Shown here: piece after piece, positions 24,272 through 32,554 of the stretch
Numbering within the stretch: the stretch's first letter is position 1
Layout of the letters: every line of letters starts with the position of its first letter
From: Arthrobacter sp. AFG20
GTDB lineage: Bacteria; Actinomycetota; Actinomycetes; Actinomycetales; Micrococcaceae
Direction of reading: 5' to 3'
Assembly: GCF_002892795.1 (NCBI RefSeq)
Contig: NZ_PJMC01000003.1
Location: 124,001 to 188,000, forward strand
Length of the DNA stretch: 64,000 bases
Program-made: the position numbers and the translations under genes
The notes under the pieces: generated by a model
The model's database searches: none
Seen by the model: the letters and a program-made list of their open reading frames with translations, nothing else
Told to the model about the DNA's origin: nothing

Positions 24272-25315
24272 TTAAGAGCTGCTGGTGGCGTCCTGCACCT
24301 CGCCCACCAGTTCCTCGATGATGTCCTCGAGGAACAGCACACCGGTGGTGTTGCCGCGTGCGTCGAAGACCCTTGCCACGTGGGCACCGGTGCGGCGCAT
24401 GGTCGCGAGGGCGTCTTCAAGCTCGCTGCCCCGGAACGTCGAGGCCAGCCGGCGGATCCGTTTCTCCGGCACGGGCCGGGTGAACTTCTCCGCCGTTGTC
24501 AGGTCCATGACGTCCTTCAGGTGCAGGTAACCGGAGGGGTCGCCGTCGTCGTCCGTCAGGATGTACCGGGAGTAACCGTGCTCGGCGACCGCCCGCTGGA
24601 TGTCTGCCGGCGTCGCAGACGCCGGCAGCAGCACGATCTCGGCGATGGGCACCTCGACGTCGGCCACGGTCTTTTCGGTGAATTCGAAGGCTGCAGTGAG
24701 GGCACCGGTGTTGTCGGTCAGGACGCCTTCCCTGGTGGACTGCTCCACGATGTTTGCCACCTCGTCCAGGGTGTAGGCGCTGGTGGCCTCGTCCTTGGGC
24801 TGCACCCGGAACAGGCGAAGGATCGAGTTGGCGATACCGTTCAGGCTCCAAATGACCGGTTTGAAAACGCGCGCCACCATCACCAGCGGCGGGGCAAGGA
24901 TGAGCGCAGCGCGGGTGGGGACGGAGAACGAGATGTTCTTGGGGACCATCTCGCCGAGGACCACGTGCAGGAAGGTCACCAGCAGCAGCGCCGCCACGAA
25001 GGCGATGATTCCGATGGCTTCCCCGGACAGGGCGGTCAGGCCCAGCGGGATCTCCAGCAGGTGGTGGATGGCCGGCTCGGAGACGTTAAGGATCACCAGC
25101 GAGCAGACGGTGATGCCCAACTGGCTGGTGGCCAGCATGAGCGTGGCATGTTCCATCGCCCAAAGGGTGGTCTTCGCGGCCTTGCTGCCGGCCTCCGCCT
25201 TCGGCTCGATCTGTGACCGGCGGGCGGAGATGACGGCGAACTCGGCGCCGACAAAGAAGCCGTTGACCACCAGCAGGACAACGAGCCAGATGATGCCCGG
25301 AAGGTACTCACTCAT
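24272..25315 (-). CDS. CNNM/CorC-type hemolysin-family membrane protein (CBS domains)
   Basis: 347 aa. The N-terminal DUF21/CNNM membrane domain has three to four helices (IIWLVVLLVVNGFFVGAEFAVISARRSQIE, ATSQLGITVCSLVILNVSEPAI, HVVLGEMVPKNISF), then a CBS pair (about residues 205-340, with GYSRYILTDDDGDPSGYLHLKD and GVLFLEDIIEELVGEVQD). It lacks the C-terminal CorC_HlyC domain present in its neighbour. Family members act in Mg2+/Co2+ efflux or homeostasis. It overlaps the upstream paralogue by 8 bases, so the two are one operon and may form a heterodimer. Confidence 0.9.
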   Translation of the reverse strand: MSEYLPGIIWLVVLLVVNGFFVGAEFAVISARRSQIEPKAEAGSKAAKTTLWAMEHATLMLATSQLGITVCSLVILNVSEPAIHHLLEIPLGLTALSGEAIGIIAFVAALLLVTFLHVVLGEMVPKNISFSVPTRAALILAPPLVMVARVFKPVIWSLNGIANSILRLFRVQPKDEATSAYTLDEVANIVEQSTREGVLTDNTGALTAAFEFTEKTVADVEVPIAEIVLLPASATPADIQRAVAEHGYSRYILTDDDGDPSGYLHLKDVMDLTTAEKFTRPVPEKRIRRLASTFRGSELEDALATMRRTGAHVARVFDARGNTTGVLFLEDIIEELVGEVQDATSSS

Positions 25316-26669
25316 GGGTCGGCTCCTGCGTAAGGTTGTCGATGATCCTGTCGTGCGCGCTCTTGGGTGGCTCTGCCGATTCCTCCGGCGTGAATTTCAG
25401 GCGCCCGACGTGGGTGCCGGCCACCCGCTCCACGCGGAGCGTCCCGCCGTCGATGGCCACCTCGTCGCCGAGTTCCGGGATGCGGTCCAGCCGGTCTGCG
25501 ACGTAACCGGCCACGGTGTCATAGTCCTCGCCGTCGGGCACGGCGATGCCGGTCCGGTCGAGGAGCTCATCGGGGCGCAGCGAGGCATCGAAGGTGATGG
25601 ACCGTCCGGTCCGGACCACGCCCACGCGGGCCCGGTCGTGCTCATCCTCCAGCTCGCCGACGATCTCCTCCACCAGGTCCTCCAGGGTGACGATGCCGGC
25701 CGTTCCGCCGTGCTCGTCGGAGACGATGGCCACCTGGAGGCCCTGCTTGCGGAGCAGCACCAGGAGGGAGTCGACGCCCATGGACTCGGGGACCATGAGC
25801 GGTTCGATCATGAGGTCCGCCGCGAGGACGCTGGCGCGCTCCTCGAGGGGCACGGCAAAGGCCTGCTTGACGTGGAGCACGCCGAGCACGTCGTCCCGGT
25901 CCCGGCCGATGACCGGAAACCGCGAATAGCCGGTGGAGCTGGCCAGAGCGATGGTCTGCTCGGCCGTGTCATCGGTGTTCACGGCGGTCATCCGCACGCG
26001 CGGGGTCAGAACGTCCGCTGCGCTGTGCTCGGAGAAGCGCAGCGTCCGGTGCAGCAGGGCCGCGTGGTCCAGGTCGAGGACACCTTCCAGCGCGGAGCGG
26101 CGCACCAGCGAACTCAGTTCCTCGGCGCTGCGGGCCCCTGACAGTTCCTCTTTGGGCTCGATCCCAAAGGACCTGATGATGGCGTTCGCCGTGTTGTTGA
26201 ACAGCAGGATGACGGGCTTGAACACCGCAGTGAAGAGGGCCTGGAACGGCACCACCACCTTCGCGGTGGCCAGCGGCAGGGCCAGGGCGAAGTTCTTGGG
26301 AACCAGCTCGCCGATCACCATCGAGAAGATGGTGGCGATGAAAATCGCAACGACGGCACCCACCCCGGGCACCAGTCCTTCCGGGAACCCGGCCGCCGTC
26401 AGCGGACCGCCCAGCAGCTTGCTGATGGCAGGTTCGAAGGTGTAACCGGTCAGGAGGGTGGTGAGGGTGATGCCCAGCTGCGCACCGGAAAGGTGCGTCG
26501 AGGTGATCTTCAGGGCGTTGATGGTGGGGGCAAGGCGTTTCTCACCCCGGGCCTGGCGCGATTCCAGGTCGTTGCGGTCAAGGTTGACCAGGGCAAACTC
26601 GGATGCGACGAAGAATCCGGTGCCGACTGTCAGGATCAGGCCGATCCCGATCATGATCCATTCATTCAT
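25308..26669 (-). CDS. CNNM/CorC-type hemolysin-family membrane protein with CorC_HlyC domain
   Basis: 453 aa. A DUF21/CNNM membrane domain (residues 1-180: GFFVASEFALVNLDRNDLESRQARGEKRL, SGAQLGITLTTLLTGYTFEP, GELVPKNFALALPLATAK), a CBS pair (about 215-340: GYSRFPVIGRDRDDVLGVLHVKQ, VSDEHGGTAGIVTLEDLVEEIVGELEDEHD) and the C-terminal CorC_HlyC transporter-associated domain (about 355-430: DGEDYDTVAGYVADRLDRIPELGDEV). The full domain set suggests the principal Mg2+-type transporter of the pair. The start is ATG 26669, preceded by GAGAGGGG. Confidence 0.92.
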   Translation of the reverse strand: MNEWIMIGIGLILTVGTGFFVASEFALVNLDRNDLESRQARGEKRLAPTINALKITSTHLSGAQLGITLTTLLTGYTFEPAISKLLGGPLTAAGFPEGLVPGVGAVVAIFIATIFSMVIGELVPKNFALALPLATAKVVVPFQALFTAVFKPVILLFNNTANAIIRSFGIEPKEELSGARSAEELSSLVRRSALEGVLDLDHAALLHRTLRFSEHSAADVLTPRVRMTAVNTDDTAEQTIALASSTGYSRFPVIGRDRDDVLGVLHVKQAFAVPLEERASVLAADLMIEPLMVPESMGVDSLLVLLRKQGLQVAIVSDEHGGTAGIVTLEDLVEEIVGELEDEHDRARVGVVRTGRSITFDASLRPDELLDRTGIAVPDGEDYDTVAGYVADRLDRIPELGDEVAIDGGTLRVERVAGTHVGRLKFTPEESAEPPKSAHDRIIDNLTQEPTHE

Positions 26670-26768
26670 TGGGGGCGCCCCTCTCCCGTGCCAACCGGCA
26701 TGCCGGTCAAATGAGGGAGGGGCCAGGGCATATGTGAAGGAGGGTCGTCCATAGTGCCCTCCACTATA
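26670..26768 (-). promoter_or_regulatory. Structured leader of the CNNM operon
   Basis: On the minus strand TATAGT (26768-26763) can serve as a -10 box. The roughly 90-base leader contains a perfect 14-base palindrome ACCGGCATGCCGGT (26694-26707) nested inside GCCCCTC against GAGGGGC, immediately before the start codon. The outer stem covers the ribosome-binding region. It does not match the M-box consensus I know. The remaining gap to 26911 carries only a TACAAT box (26872-26877) that may drive the AlkD-like gene. Confidence 0.35.
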
Positions 26769-26910
26769 TCGGGTGTTTCTTAGCGGCCCATTTCGACTCC
26801 ATTCCCGCCCGGCGGGGACGCCGGTCGTTCCCGATGGCCGCCGAACAACGAAACGATCCAGTCCGCGGCCTTACAATACGAGCGAAGGCAGCCAGCGAAC
26901 AGGAACAGTG

Positions 26911-27582
26911 ATGGCCGAGGCAACAATAGACTCCGCGATGGCCGAAGTGGCCGCGCTCCAGGATCCAAAGGTGCGCGAGGCGAACCAGAAGCGCGGCGAT
27001 GACCACGGAGTGAACCTGTCCGCGTTGCGCGCGGTCGCGAAGCGGCTGAAGACTCAGCACGAGCTCGCCCGTGAATTGTGGGCTACGGATGACACCGCCG
27101 CCCGCTTACTGTCACTGTTGATCTGCCGGCCGAAGGCATTCGAGCTGCAGGAACTGGACGTCATGCTGCGCCAGGCCCGCGCCCCCAAGGTGCATGACTG
27201 GCTGGTGAACTATGTGGTGAAGAGGAGCCCGCATGCTGAACAACTCCGCGTCGCCTGGACTGACGACTCGGACCCGGTGGTCGCTAGCGCCGGCTGGGCC
27301 CTGACCACGGAGCGGGTCGCGAAAAAACCAGAGGGCCTCGACCTGTCCGGGCTTCTGGACACGATCGAAGCCGAAATGAAAGGCGCCCCCGAGCGCCTGC
27401 AGTGGGCCATGAACCACACCCTGGCACAGATCGGCATCGAGCACCCAGACCACCGGACCCGGGCCATCAACATCGGCGAACGGCTGGAAGTGCTGAAGGA
27501 CTACCCGACCCCACCGAACTGCACGTCGCCCTTCGCGCCGATCTGGATCAACGAGATGGCAGGCCGGCGGGGCGAAGCCTGA
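26911..27582 (+). CDS. AlkD-like DNA alkylation repair (HEAT-repeat) protein
   Basis: 223 aa from ATG 26911 (AGGA upstream; a TACAAT -10 box 34 bases upstream). It is an all-helical, Trp-rich protein of the DNA-alkylation-repair HEAT-like family: LSALRAVAKRLKTQHELARELWATDDTAARLLSLLI near residue 33, KVHDWLVNYVVKRSP near 95, DSDPVVASAGWALTTERVAK near 118 and ERLQWAMNHTLAQIGIEHPD near 160. AlkD glycosylases remove bulky N3/N7-alkylpurines. Catalytic residues cannot be verified by eye, and some family members are non-enzymatic, so this is a family-level call. Confidence 0.8.
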   Translation: MAEATIDSAMAEVAALQDPKVREANQKRGDDHGVNLSALRAVAKRLKTQHELARELWATDDTAARLLSLLICRPKAFELQELDVMLRQARAPKVHDWLVNYVVKRSPHAEQLRVAWTDDSDPVVASAGWALTTERVAKKPEGLDLSGLLDTIEAEMKGAPERLQWAMNHTLAQIGIEHPDHRTRAINIGERLEVLKDYPTPPNCTSPFAPIWINEMAGRRGEA

Positions 27583-27685
27583 CGACGCTCTTCGCCTGCG
27601 CCGCTTGCCGTCCTGCCGCACCGGTTGAGCCCGGCACGTAATCTGGCCGCACCCCTTGACCGTGATTCCCGTCACTGCTTTACTA

Positions 27686-27779
27686 AATGAACTTCATTCA
27701 TTTACATCCGGCACCACGGACCGGGACTCGGGTAAGCCCTGACGTCCCGGCGGGGCTGTGGCACTGACGGCGTTGCCAC
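27686..27779 (+). promoter_or_regulatory. Operator candidate and stem-loop leader of the APC permease
   Basis: The 292-base gap 27583-27874 contains the palindrome AATGAA-C-TTCATT (27686-27698) in an AT-rich patch, then two stems: CCGGGAC with GTCCCGG (27721-27750, inner GGG/CCC) and GTGGCA with TGCCAC (27758-27779). The palindrome resembles the AATGAAC core bound by PuuR-like XRE-cupin regulators (family knowledge), and such a regulator is encoded just beyond the permease. The two stems could be an attenuator or unknown leader RNA. Confidence 0.4.
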
Positions 27780-27874
27780 CGCTTCCCTCCACCTGCGGTG
27801 TCCATGAGCGGGCTTTTGCTTGTTCTCGTGCCCTTCATGCCGCCGCTGCGGCGGCCTCAACGCTTAGGAATCCC

Positions 27875-29263
27875 ATGAGCTCAGCCTCTGACACGCAGAC
27901 CCCTACGGACGGGAGGCGGCCCGCCAGCGAGACCGGAAGGGCGGGCAACGGCTGGCGCCGGGTGCTTGGCGTGCCCTCCCTGGTTCTGCTGGGTCTGGTC
28001 TACATGGTGCCCCTCACCATATTCAGCACCTACGGCATCGTCGTCGAGCTGACAGGCGGGCGCCTCTCCGCGGCCTACGCCGCCGCCCTGGTGGTCATGC
28101 TCTTCACCGCCCGGTCCTACGGCCGGATGGCCCAGGCCTTTCCGTTCGCTGGATCCGCCTACACCTACGCCACAAGGTCATTCGGCGCCGGCCTGGGCTT
28201 CATGTCCGGCTGGTCCCTGCTGCTGGACTATCTGCTCCTGCCGATGATCAACTATCTGCTCATCGGCATCTACCTGAATGCCGCCTTCCCGGCCGTCCCC
28301 GCATGGCTGTTCATGGTCGTATCCATCGCAGCCGTGACCGCACTGAACATCCTCGGGATCACAGCGGTGGCCAGGGCAAACTTCGTGGTGGTGGGGCTCC
28401 AGGCTCTCTTCATTGTGCTGTTCGTCGGACTCGCCTGGGCCTCCGTCTCGGGGGCGGGAAAGCTGGACCTCCTTGCGCCGTTCACCGGAGTCGACGGCGC
28501 CGAAGGCTTCTCACCGATCCTTGCGGGGTCCGCGATCCTGTGCCTGTCCTACCTGGGATTTGATGCCGTCTCAACCTTTGCGGAGGAGGCAAAGAACCCG
28601 CGGCGGAGCATTCCAAAGGCCATCATGCTGACCACCATCCTGGCTGGGCTCATCTTCCTGGGGCTGGCTTACATCAGTCACCTCCTGCTTCCCGTCGGCG
28701 CCTTCTCCAACACGGACGCCGCGGCTATCGAAGTGGTAGGCGCCGCCGGCGGCAACCTCCTGGTCGCATTTTTCACCGCCGCGTACATTGCGGGAAGCCT
28801 CGGGTCGGCGCTGACTTCGCAGGCCTCGGTTTCGCGAATCATCTACTCGATGGGCCGGGGCCGCGTACTGCCTGCGGTCTTCGGCCGCCTCCATCCGCGG
28901 TGGGGCACCCCCGTGGTTCCGATCATCGTCACGTCGGGAATATCTCTACTGGCCCTGATCCTCGACCTGACGACCGTGTCCTCTCTGATCAGTTTCGGGG
29001 CCCTTGTCGCCTTCTCGGTGGTCAACCTGTCCGTCATCAAGCACTACTTCATCGACCAGAAGAACCGCGGAGCCAAGGGCCTGCTGCACAACCTCCTGCT
29101 CCCGGGAGCCGGCTTCGTGCTGACACTGTGGCTCTGGACCAGCCTGAGCGGGCTCTCGTTCTCGCTTGGCCTCTCGTGGGCAGCGCTGGGTCTTGTCTAC
29201 TTGGCCTGCCTCACCGGGGGGTTCCGCCGCCCAACGCCGCATCTCAAGCTCGAGGAGGCCTGA
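27875..29263 (+). CDS. APC-family amino acid/amine permease
   Basis: 462 aa from ATG 27875 (AGGA upstream). The sequence has about 12 membrane segments and APC signatures: LVLLGLVYMVPLTIFSTYGIV near residue 38, AQAFPFAGSAYTYATRSFG near 85 and LSYLGFDAVSTFAEEAKNPRRSIPKAI near 230. It should be a proton-coupled importer for an amino acid, polyamine or related amine. It is convergent with the XRE-cupin regulator gene 8 bases away. Given the amine-nitrogen genes next door, a methylated amine or an N-substituted amino acid is a reasonable guess for the cargo (inference). Confidence 0.88.
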   Translation: MSSASDTQTPTDGRRPASETGRAGNGWRRVLGVPSLVLLGLVYMVPLTIFSTYGIVVELTGGRLSAAYAAALVVMLFTARSYGRMAQAFPFAGSAYTYATRSFGAGLGFMSGWSLLLDYLLLPMINYLLIGIYLNAAFPAVPAWLFMVVSIAAVTALNILGITAVARANFVVVGLQALFIVLFVGLAWASVSGAGKLDLLAPFTGVDGAEGFSPILAGSAILCLSYLGFDAVSTFAEEAKNPRRSIPKAIMLTTILAGLIFLGLAYISHLLLPVGAFSNTDAAAIEVVGAAGGNLLVAFFTAAYIAGSLGSALTSQASVSRIIYSMGRGRVLPAVFGRLHPRWGTPVVPIIVTSGISLLALILDLTTVSSLISFGALVAFSVVNLSVIKHYFIDQKNRGAKGLLHNLLLPGAGFVLTLWLWTSLSGLSFSLGLSWAALGLVYLACLTGGFRRPTPHLKLEEA

Positions 29264-29271
29264 CCGGGGAC

Positions 29272-29892
29272 CTATTTCGCGGCGACAGCCAGGAACCGGA
29301 TGGGCAGGTCCATCAGCTCCAGTGGACCGTGCGGGCCTTCGCCGTCCAGGAGCAGGGAGTCGCCGGGCTCCATCGTGTATTCGTACGCGCCGTGCCCGTA
29401 GATCATTTTTCCCGCAAGCATGTAGATGAACTCGGTGCCGGGGTGCTGGAACAGCGGGAAGACATCGGATGCATCAGTGAGCGTCACCAGGGTCGGTTCG
29501 AGGGCGTCGGTCCGGCCCTTAAGAGTCCCCAGCACCCGGTATTCGTGCCCGTGCTGGGTTCCGCTGCGAACTGTCAGGCTGCCTTGCCCGTTCTTGGTGA
29601 AGGTGGCGTCCCGGTCCGTGTCCGCGCCGCGGAACAGTGCGGTGACCGGAATTTTCAGCCCGTCGGCCAGGCGCTGCAGTGTGGTGAGGGAACACGATGT
29701 GCTGGCGGTTTCAATCTTGGAGATCATCGCCTTGGACATGCCGGTCCGTGAAGCCAGTTCCGACGCGGAGAGCCCGTTGGCCGTCCGGTAATGGCGGACC
29801 TGGCCGGCGATGATCCGTTCCAGCTTGCCCGCCACGCCGTCGTCGCTGTTCTCCGCGGCCATGTCCCTCGCTTCGCCAGCCTGATCCGTCAT
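29272..29892 (-). CDS. XRE-family regulator with C-terminal cupin domain (PuuR-like)
   Basis: 206 aa. Helix-turn-helix at about residues 18-70 (IIAGQVRHYRTANGLSASELASRTGMSKAMISKIETAST) and a cupin barrel at about 125-200 (LFQHPGTEFIYMLAGKMIYGHGAYEYTMEPGDSLLLDGEGPHGP). Members bind a small ligand or metal in the cupin and repress amine or amino acid catabolic operons. Start ATG 29892 shares one base with the stop of the upstream hydrolase gene (TGATG), so it is translationally coupled and presumably autoregulates the whole minus-strand operon. The in-frame TTG at 29895 is less likely. Confidence 0.88.
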   Translation of the reverse strand: MTDQAGEARDMAAENSDDGVAGKLERIIAGQVRHYRTANGLSASELASRTGMSKAMISKIETASTSCSLTTLQRLADGLKIPVTALFRGADTDRDATFTKNGQGSLTVRSGTQHGHEYRVLGTLKGRTDALEPTLVTLTDASDVFPLFQHPGTEFIYMLAGKMIYGHGAYEYTMEPGDSLLLDGEGPHGPLELMDLPIRFLAVAAK

Positions 29893-31178
29893 CAAGCCAT
29901 CATAGGCGGAGCCTGCAGGTCGGATCCGAGCACCCGGGCCGCTCCCAGCAGGCCTGCGAGGGTTTCCGCCAGCGCCGCCGCACCCGCCTCGGCGTCGGTA
30001 TCCTCCACGAGTTCCTCGGGCGAATGCGAGATCCCGGTCGGGTTCCGCACGAACAGCATGGCAGTGGGGATGTGCCCTGCCAGCACGCCGGCGTCGTGGC
30101 CCGCCCCGGTGTCCAGCACCGGTGCTTCCGGGAGCATCGCCTGGAGATGGTCCCGCAGGCCGGCGTCGAAGTGCACGGTGGGACTCAGGGATTCGACGCC
30201 GAACGTCACGCTGCAGTTTTCCTCCGCCGCCAAGACCTGGGCATTCAGGTGGATGGACTCCACCAGGGCAGCGGTCACCTCGTCACGCGGATGACGGACG
30301 TCGATCCACATGTCGGCGCGGGAGGCGATGACATTGGTCCCGCCGGGCACGGGCTGGAGCCGGCCCACGGTGGCCCGTGCGTCCCGGTACTTGGCGGCAG
30401 TGTCGCGGATGCCGATCATGATCTTCGCCGCTGCAATCATGGGATCCCTGCGGTCCTTCATGAGGGTGGTCCCGGCGTGGTTGCCCTGGCCGTGTACCGA
30501 CAGTTTCCACCGGCCGTGGCCCAGGATCGAGGAGCCGATGGCCACAGGCTGGCCGAGATCGGCCAGCCCCCTCCCCTGCTCGACGTGCAGCTCCACGAAC
30601 ATGCCCAGCTGGCTGAGCGTCTTGTGGTCGGCACCGATGAAGCGTGGGTCCTGTCCGTTCGCGGCGGCGACATCTGCATACGTGTTGCCGTCCGCGTCCT
30701 TCAGGTTGCGGGCCTTGTTCGGGTCCAAAGCGCCGGTGAGCAGCCGTGACCCCATGCAGGCGACCCCAAAGCGCGAGCCCTCCTCCTCCGGGAAGACGGC
30801 AATGGCCAGCGGCCGCCGCGGACGGAACCCGCGGTTTTTCAGGATGTCGACGGCGACGAGTGCGGACGCAACGCCCAGCGGCCCGTCGTACTCGCCGCCC
30901 CCGGGCACCGAGTCCAGGTGGCTGCCGGTAACGACGGCGTCCCGGCGGGTTCCGGTTGCCGTGTCCCACCAGGCCCAGATGATGCCGTTCCCGTCCGTGT
31001 GGACATCCAGTCCGCGCCGTTCAGCCTGCTCGGTGAACCAGCTCCGGAGCTCGGCTTCGGCGGAGGAGAACACCGGCCTGGAGTAGCCGCCGCGGGCGGC
31101 GTCAGCGCCGACGTCGGAAATGTCGCGCAGAAGACCGGCTACGGTAGCGGTTGCAGGTTTGGTCGCAGAGGAGGTCAT
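29892..31178 (-). CDS. M20-family amidohydrolase (allantoate amidohydrolase / N-carbamoyl-amino-acid hydrolase type)
   Basis: 428 aa, the standard length of the hydantoinase/carbamoylase branch of peptidase family M20. Metal-site motifs are GSHLDSVPGGGEYDGPLGV near residue 85, FPEEEGSRFG near 128, FVELHVEQGRGL near 195 and the C-terminal His in GISHSPEELV near 385, with GAGHDAGVLAGHIP near 357. It should hydrolyse an N-carbamoyl or ureido group, releasing ammonia and CO2. Its start overlaps the preceding FMN-subunit stop (TAATG), placing it firmly in the amine-nitrogen operon. The substrate is unknown; allantoate genes are not present nearby. Confidence 0.88.
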   Translation of the reverse strand: MTSSATKPATATVAGLLRDISDVGADAARGGYSRPVFSSAEAELRSWFTEQAERRGLDVHTDGNGIIWAWWDTATGTRRDAVVTGSHLDSVPGGGEYDGPLGVASALVAVDILKNRGFRPRRPLAIAVFPEEEGSRFGVACMGSRLLTGALDPNKARNLKDADGNTYADVAAANGQDPRFIGADHKTLSQLGMFVELHVEQGRGLADLGQPVAIGSSILGHGRWKLSVHGQGNHAGTTLMKDRRDPMIAAAKIMIGIRDTAAKYRDARATVGRLQPVPGGTNVIASRADMWIDVRHPRDEVTAALVESIHLNAQVLAAEENCSVTFGVESLSPTVHFDAGLRDHLQAMLPEAPVLDTGAGHDAGVLAGHIPTAMLFVRNPTGISHSPEELVEDTDAEAGAAALAETLAGLLGAARVLGSDLQAPPMMA

Positions 31179-32542
31179 TACTTCGCTCCGGGGATCCAGC
31201 TGGTGCCGGCGAGCGGAACCCGGGCCATGGCCGACGCCTCGATGGTGAGGGCCACCAGGTCCTCCGGCTCGAGGTGGCGCAGGTGCGACTTTCCGCAGGC
31301 CCGGGCGATGGTCTGGGCCTCCATGGTCAGGACGCGCAGGTAGTTGGCCAGGCGCCGGCCGCCCGCGATGGGGTCGAGCCGGGACGAGAGTTCCGGGTCC
31401 TGGGTGGTGATGCCGGCGGGATCCCGGCCGTCCTGGAAGTCGTCGTAGAAACCGGCCGCCGATCCCATGGCCGCGTATTCTGCGGCGTACCGGGGGTCAT
31501 TGTCGCCCAGCGCAATCAGCGCTGCCGTGCCGATGGCCACCGCGTCGGCCCCGAGGGCCATGGCCTTGGCGACGTCGGCGCCGGTGCGGATGCCGCCGGA
31601 GACGATGAGCTGGACCTTGCGGTGCAGGCCGAGTTCCTGGAGCGCCTGCACCGCCTGCGGGATGGCCGCCAGCGTGGGGATTCCCACGTTTTCGATGAAG
31701 ACCTGCTGCGTTGCGGCGGTGCCGCCCTGCATGCCATCGACGACCACGACGTCAGCTCCGGCCTTCACGGCCAGGGCGGTGTCGTAGTAGGGCCGGGACG
31801 CGCCGATCTTGACGTAGATGGGCGTCTTCCAGTCGGTGATCTCGCGGAGCTCGCCGATCTTGATCTCCAGGTCGTCAGGCCCGGTCCAGTCCGGGTGGCG
31901 GCTGGCGGAACGCTGGTCGATGCCGACCGGCAAGGTACGCATGCCGGCCACGCGCTCGGTGATCTTCTGGCCGAGCAGCATGCCGCCGCCGCCGGGCTTG
32001 GCGCCCTGGCCGAGGACCACTTCGATCGCGTCGGCCTTCCGGAGGTCGTCAGGGTTCATGCCGTAGCGGGAGGGCAGGTACTGGTACACGAGGTGCTTGG
32101 ACTGGCCGCGCTCCTCGGGGGTCATGCCGCCGTCGCCCGTGGTGGTGGAGGTGCCCACCTCGCTGGCTCCGCGGCCCAGGGCCTCCTTGGCGTTGGCGGA
32201 CAGGGCGCCGAAGCTCATGCCGGCGATGGTCACCGGCGTCTCCAGGTGCAGGGGCTTGGAGGCGTAGCGGTCGCCGAGAACGACGTCGGTATCGCACTTT
32301 TCGCGGTAGCCCTCCAGCGGGTAGCGGGACATGGAGGCGCCGAGGAACAGCAGGTCATCGAAGTGCGGGACCTTGCGCTTGGCTCCCCAGCCGCGGATGT
32401 CGTAGACGCCGGTGGCGGCGGCGCGCTGGATATCGGCAATGGTGGCGCGGTCAAAGGTGGCCGATTCGCGCAGGCCCAGTTCTTCGACCTGCCGTGCGGG
32501 GGAGGCGGCCGGAGCGCCCTGGGTCAGGGAGGTGGTGGTCAT
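31178..32542 (-). CDS. FMN-binding glutamate-synthase-family subunit (N-methylglutamate synthase MgsC-like)
   Basis: 454 aa corresponding to the FMN/synthase domain of glutamate synthase. Features include PVTIAGMSFGALSANAKEALGRGAS near residue 105, the region QGAKPGGGGMLLGQKITE near 185, and the flavin-barrel end SGGIRTGADVAKAMALGADAVAIGTAALIALG near 320. Together with the separate amidotransferase and GXGXG genes upstream it makes the three-subunit form found as N-methylglutamate synthase, and in some prokaryotes as a glutamate synthase variant. AAAGGAC precedes the ATG. The gmaS-like gene in the same operon favours the methylamine pathway. Confidence 0.85.
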   Translation of the reverse strand: MTTTSLTQGAPAASPARQVEELGLRESATFDRATIADIQRAAATGVYDIRGWGAKRKVPHFDDLLFLGASMSRYPLEGYREKCDTDVVLGDRYASKPLHLETPVTIAGMSFGALSANAKEALGRGASEVGTSTTTGDGGMTPEERGQSKHLVYQYLPSRYGMNPDDLRKADAIEVVLGQGAKPGGGGMLLGQKITERVAGMRTLPVGIDQRSASRHPDWTGPDDLEIKIGELREITDWKTPIYVKIGASRPYYDTALAVKAGADVVVVDGMQGGTAATQQVFIENVGIPTLAAIPQAVQALQELGLHRKVQLIVSGGIRTGADVAKAMALGADAVAIGTAALIALGDNDPRYAAEYAAMGSAAGFYDDFQDGRDPAGITTQDPELSSRLDPIAGGRRLANYLRVLTMEAQTIARACGKSHLRHLEPEDLVALTIEASAMARVPLAGTSWIPGAK

Positions 32543-32554
32543 GGCGTTGTCCTT

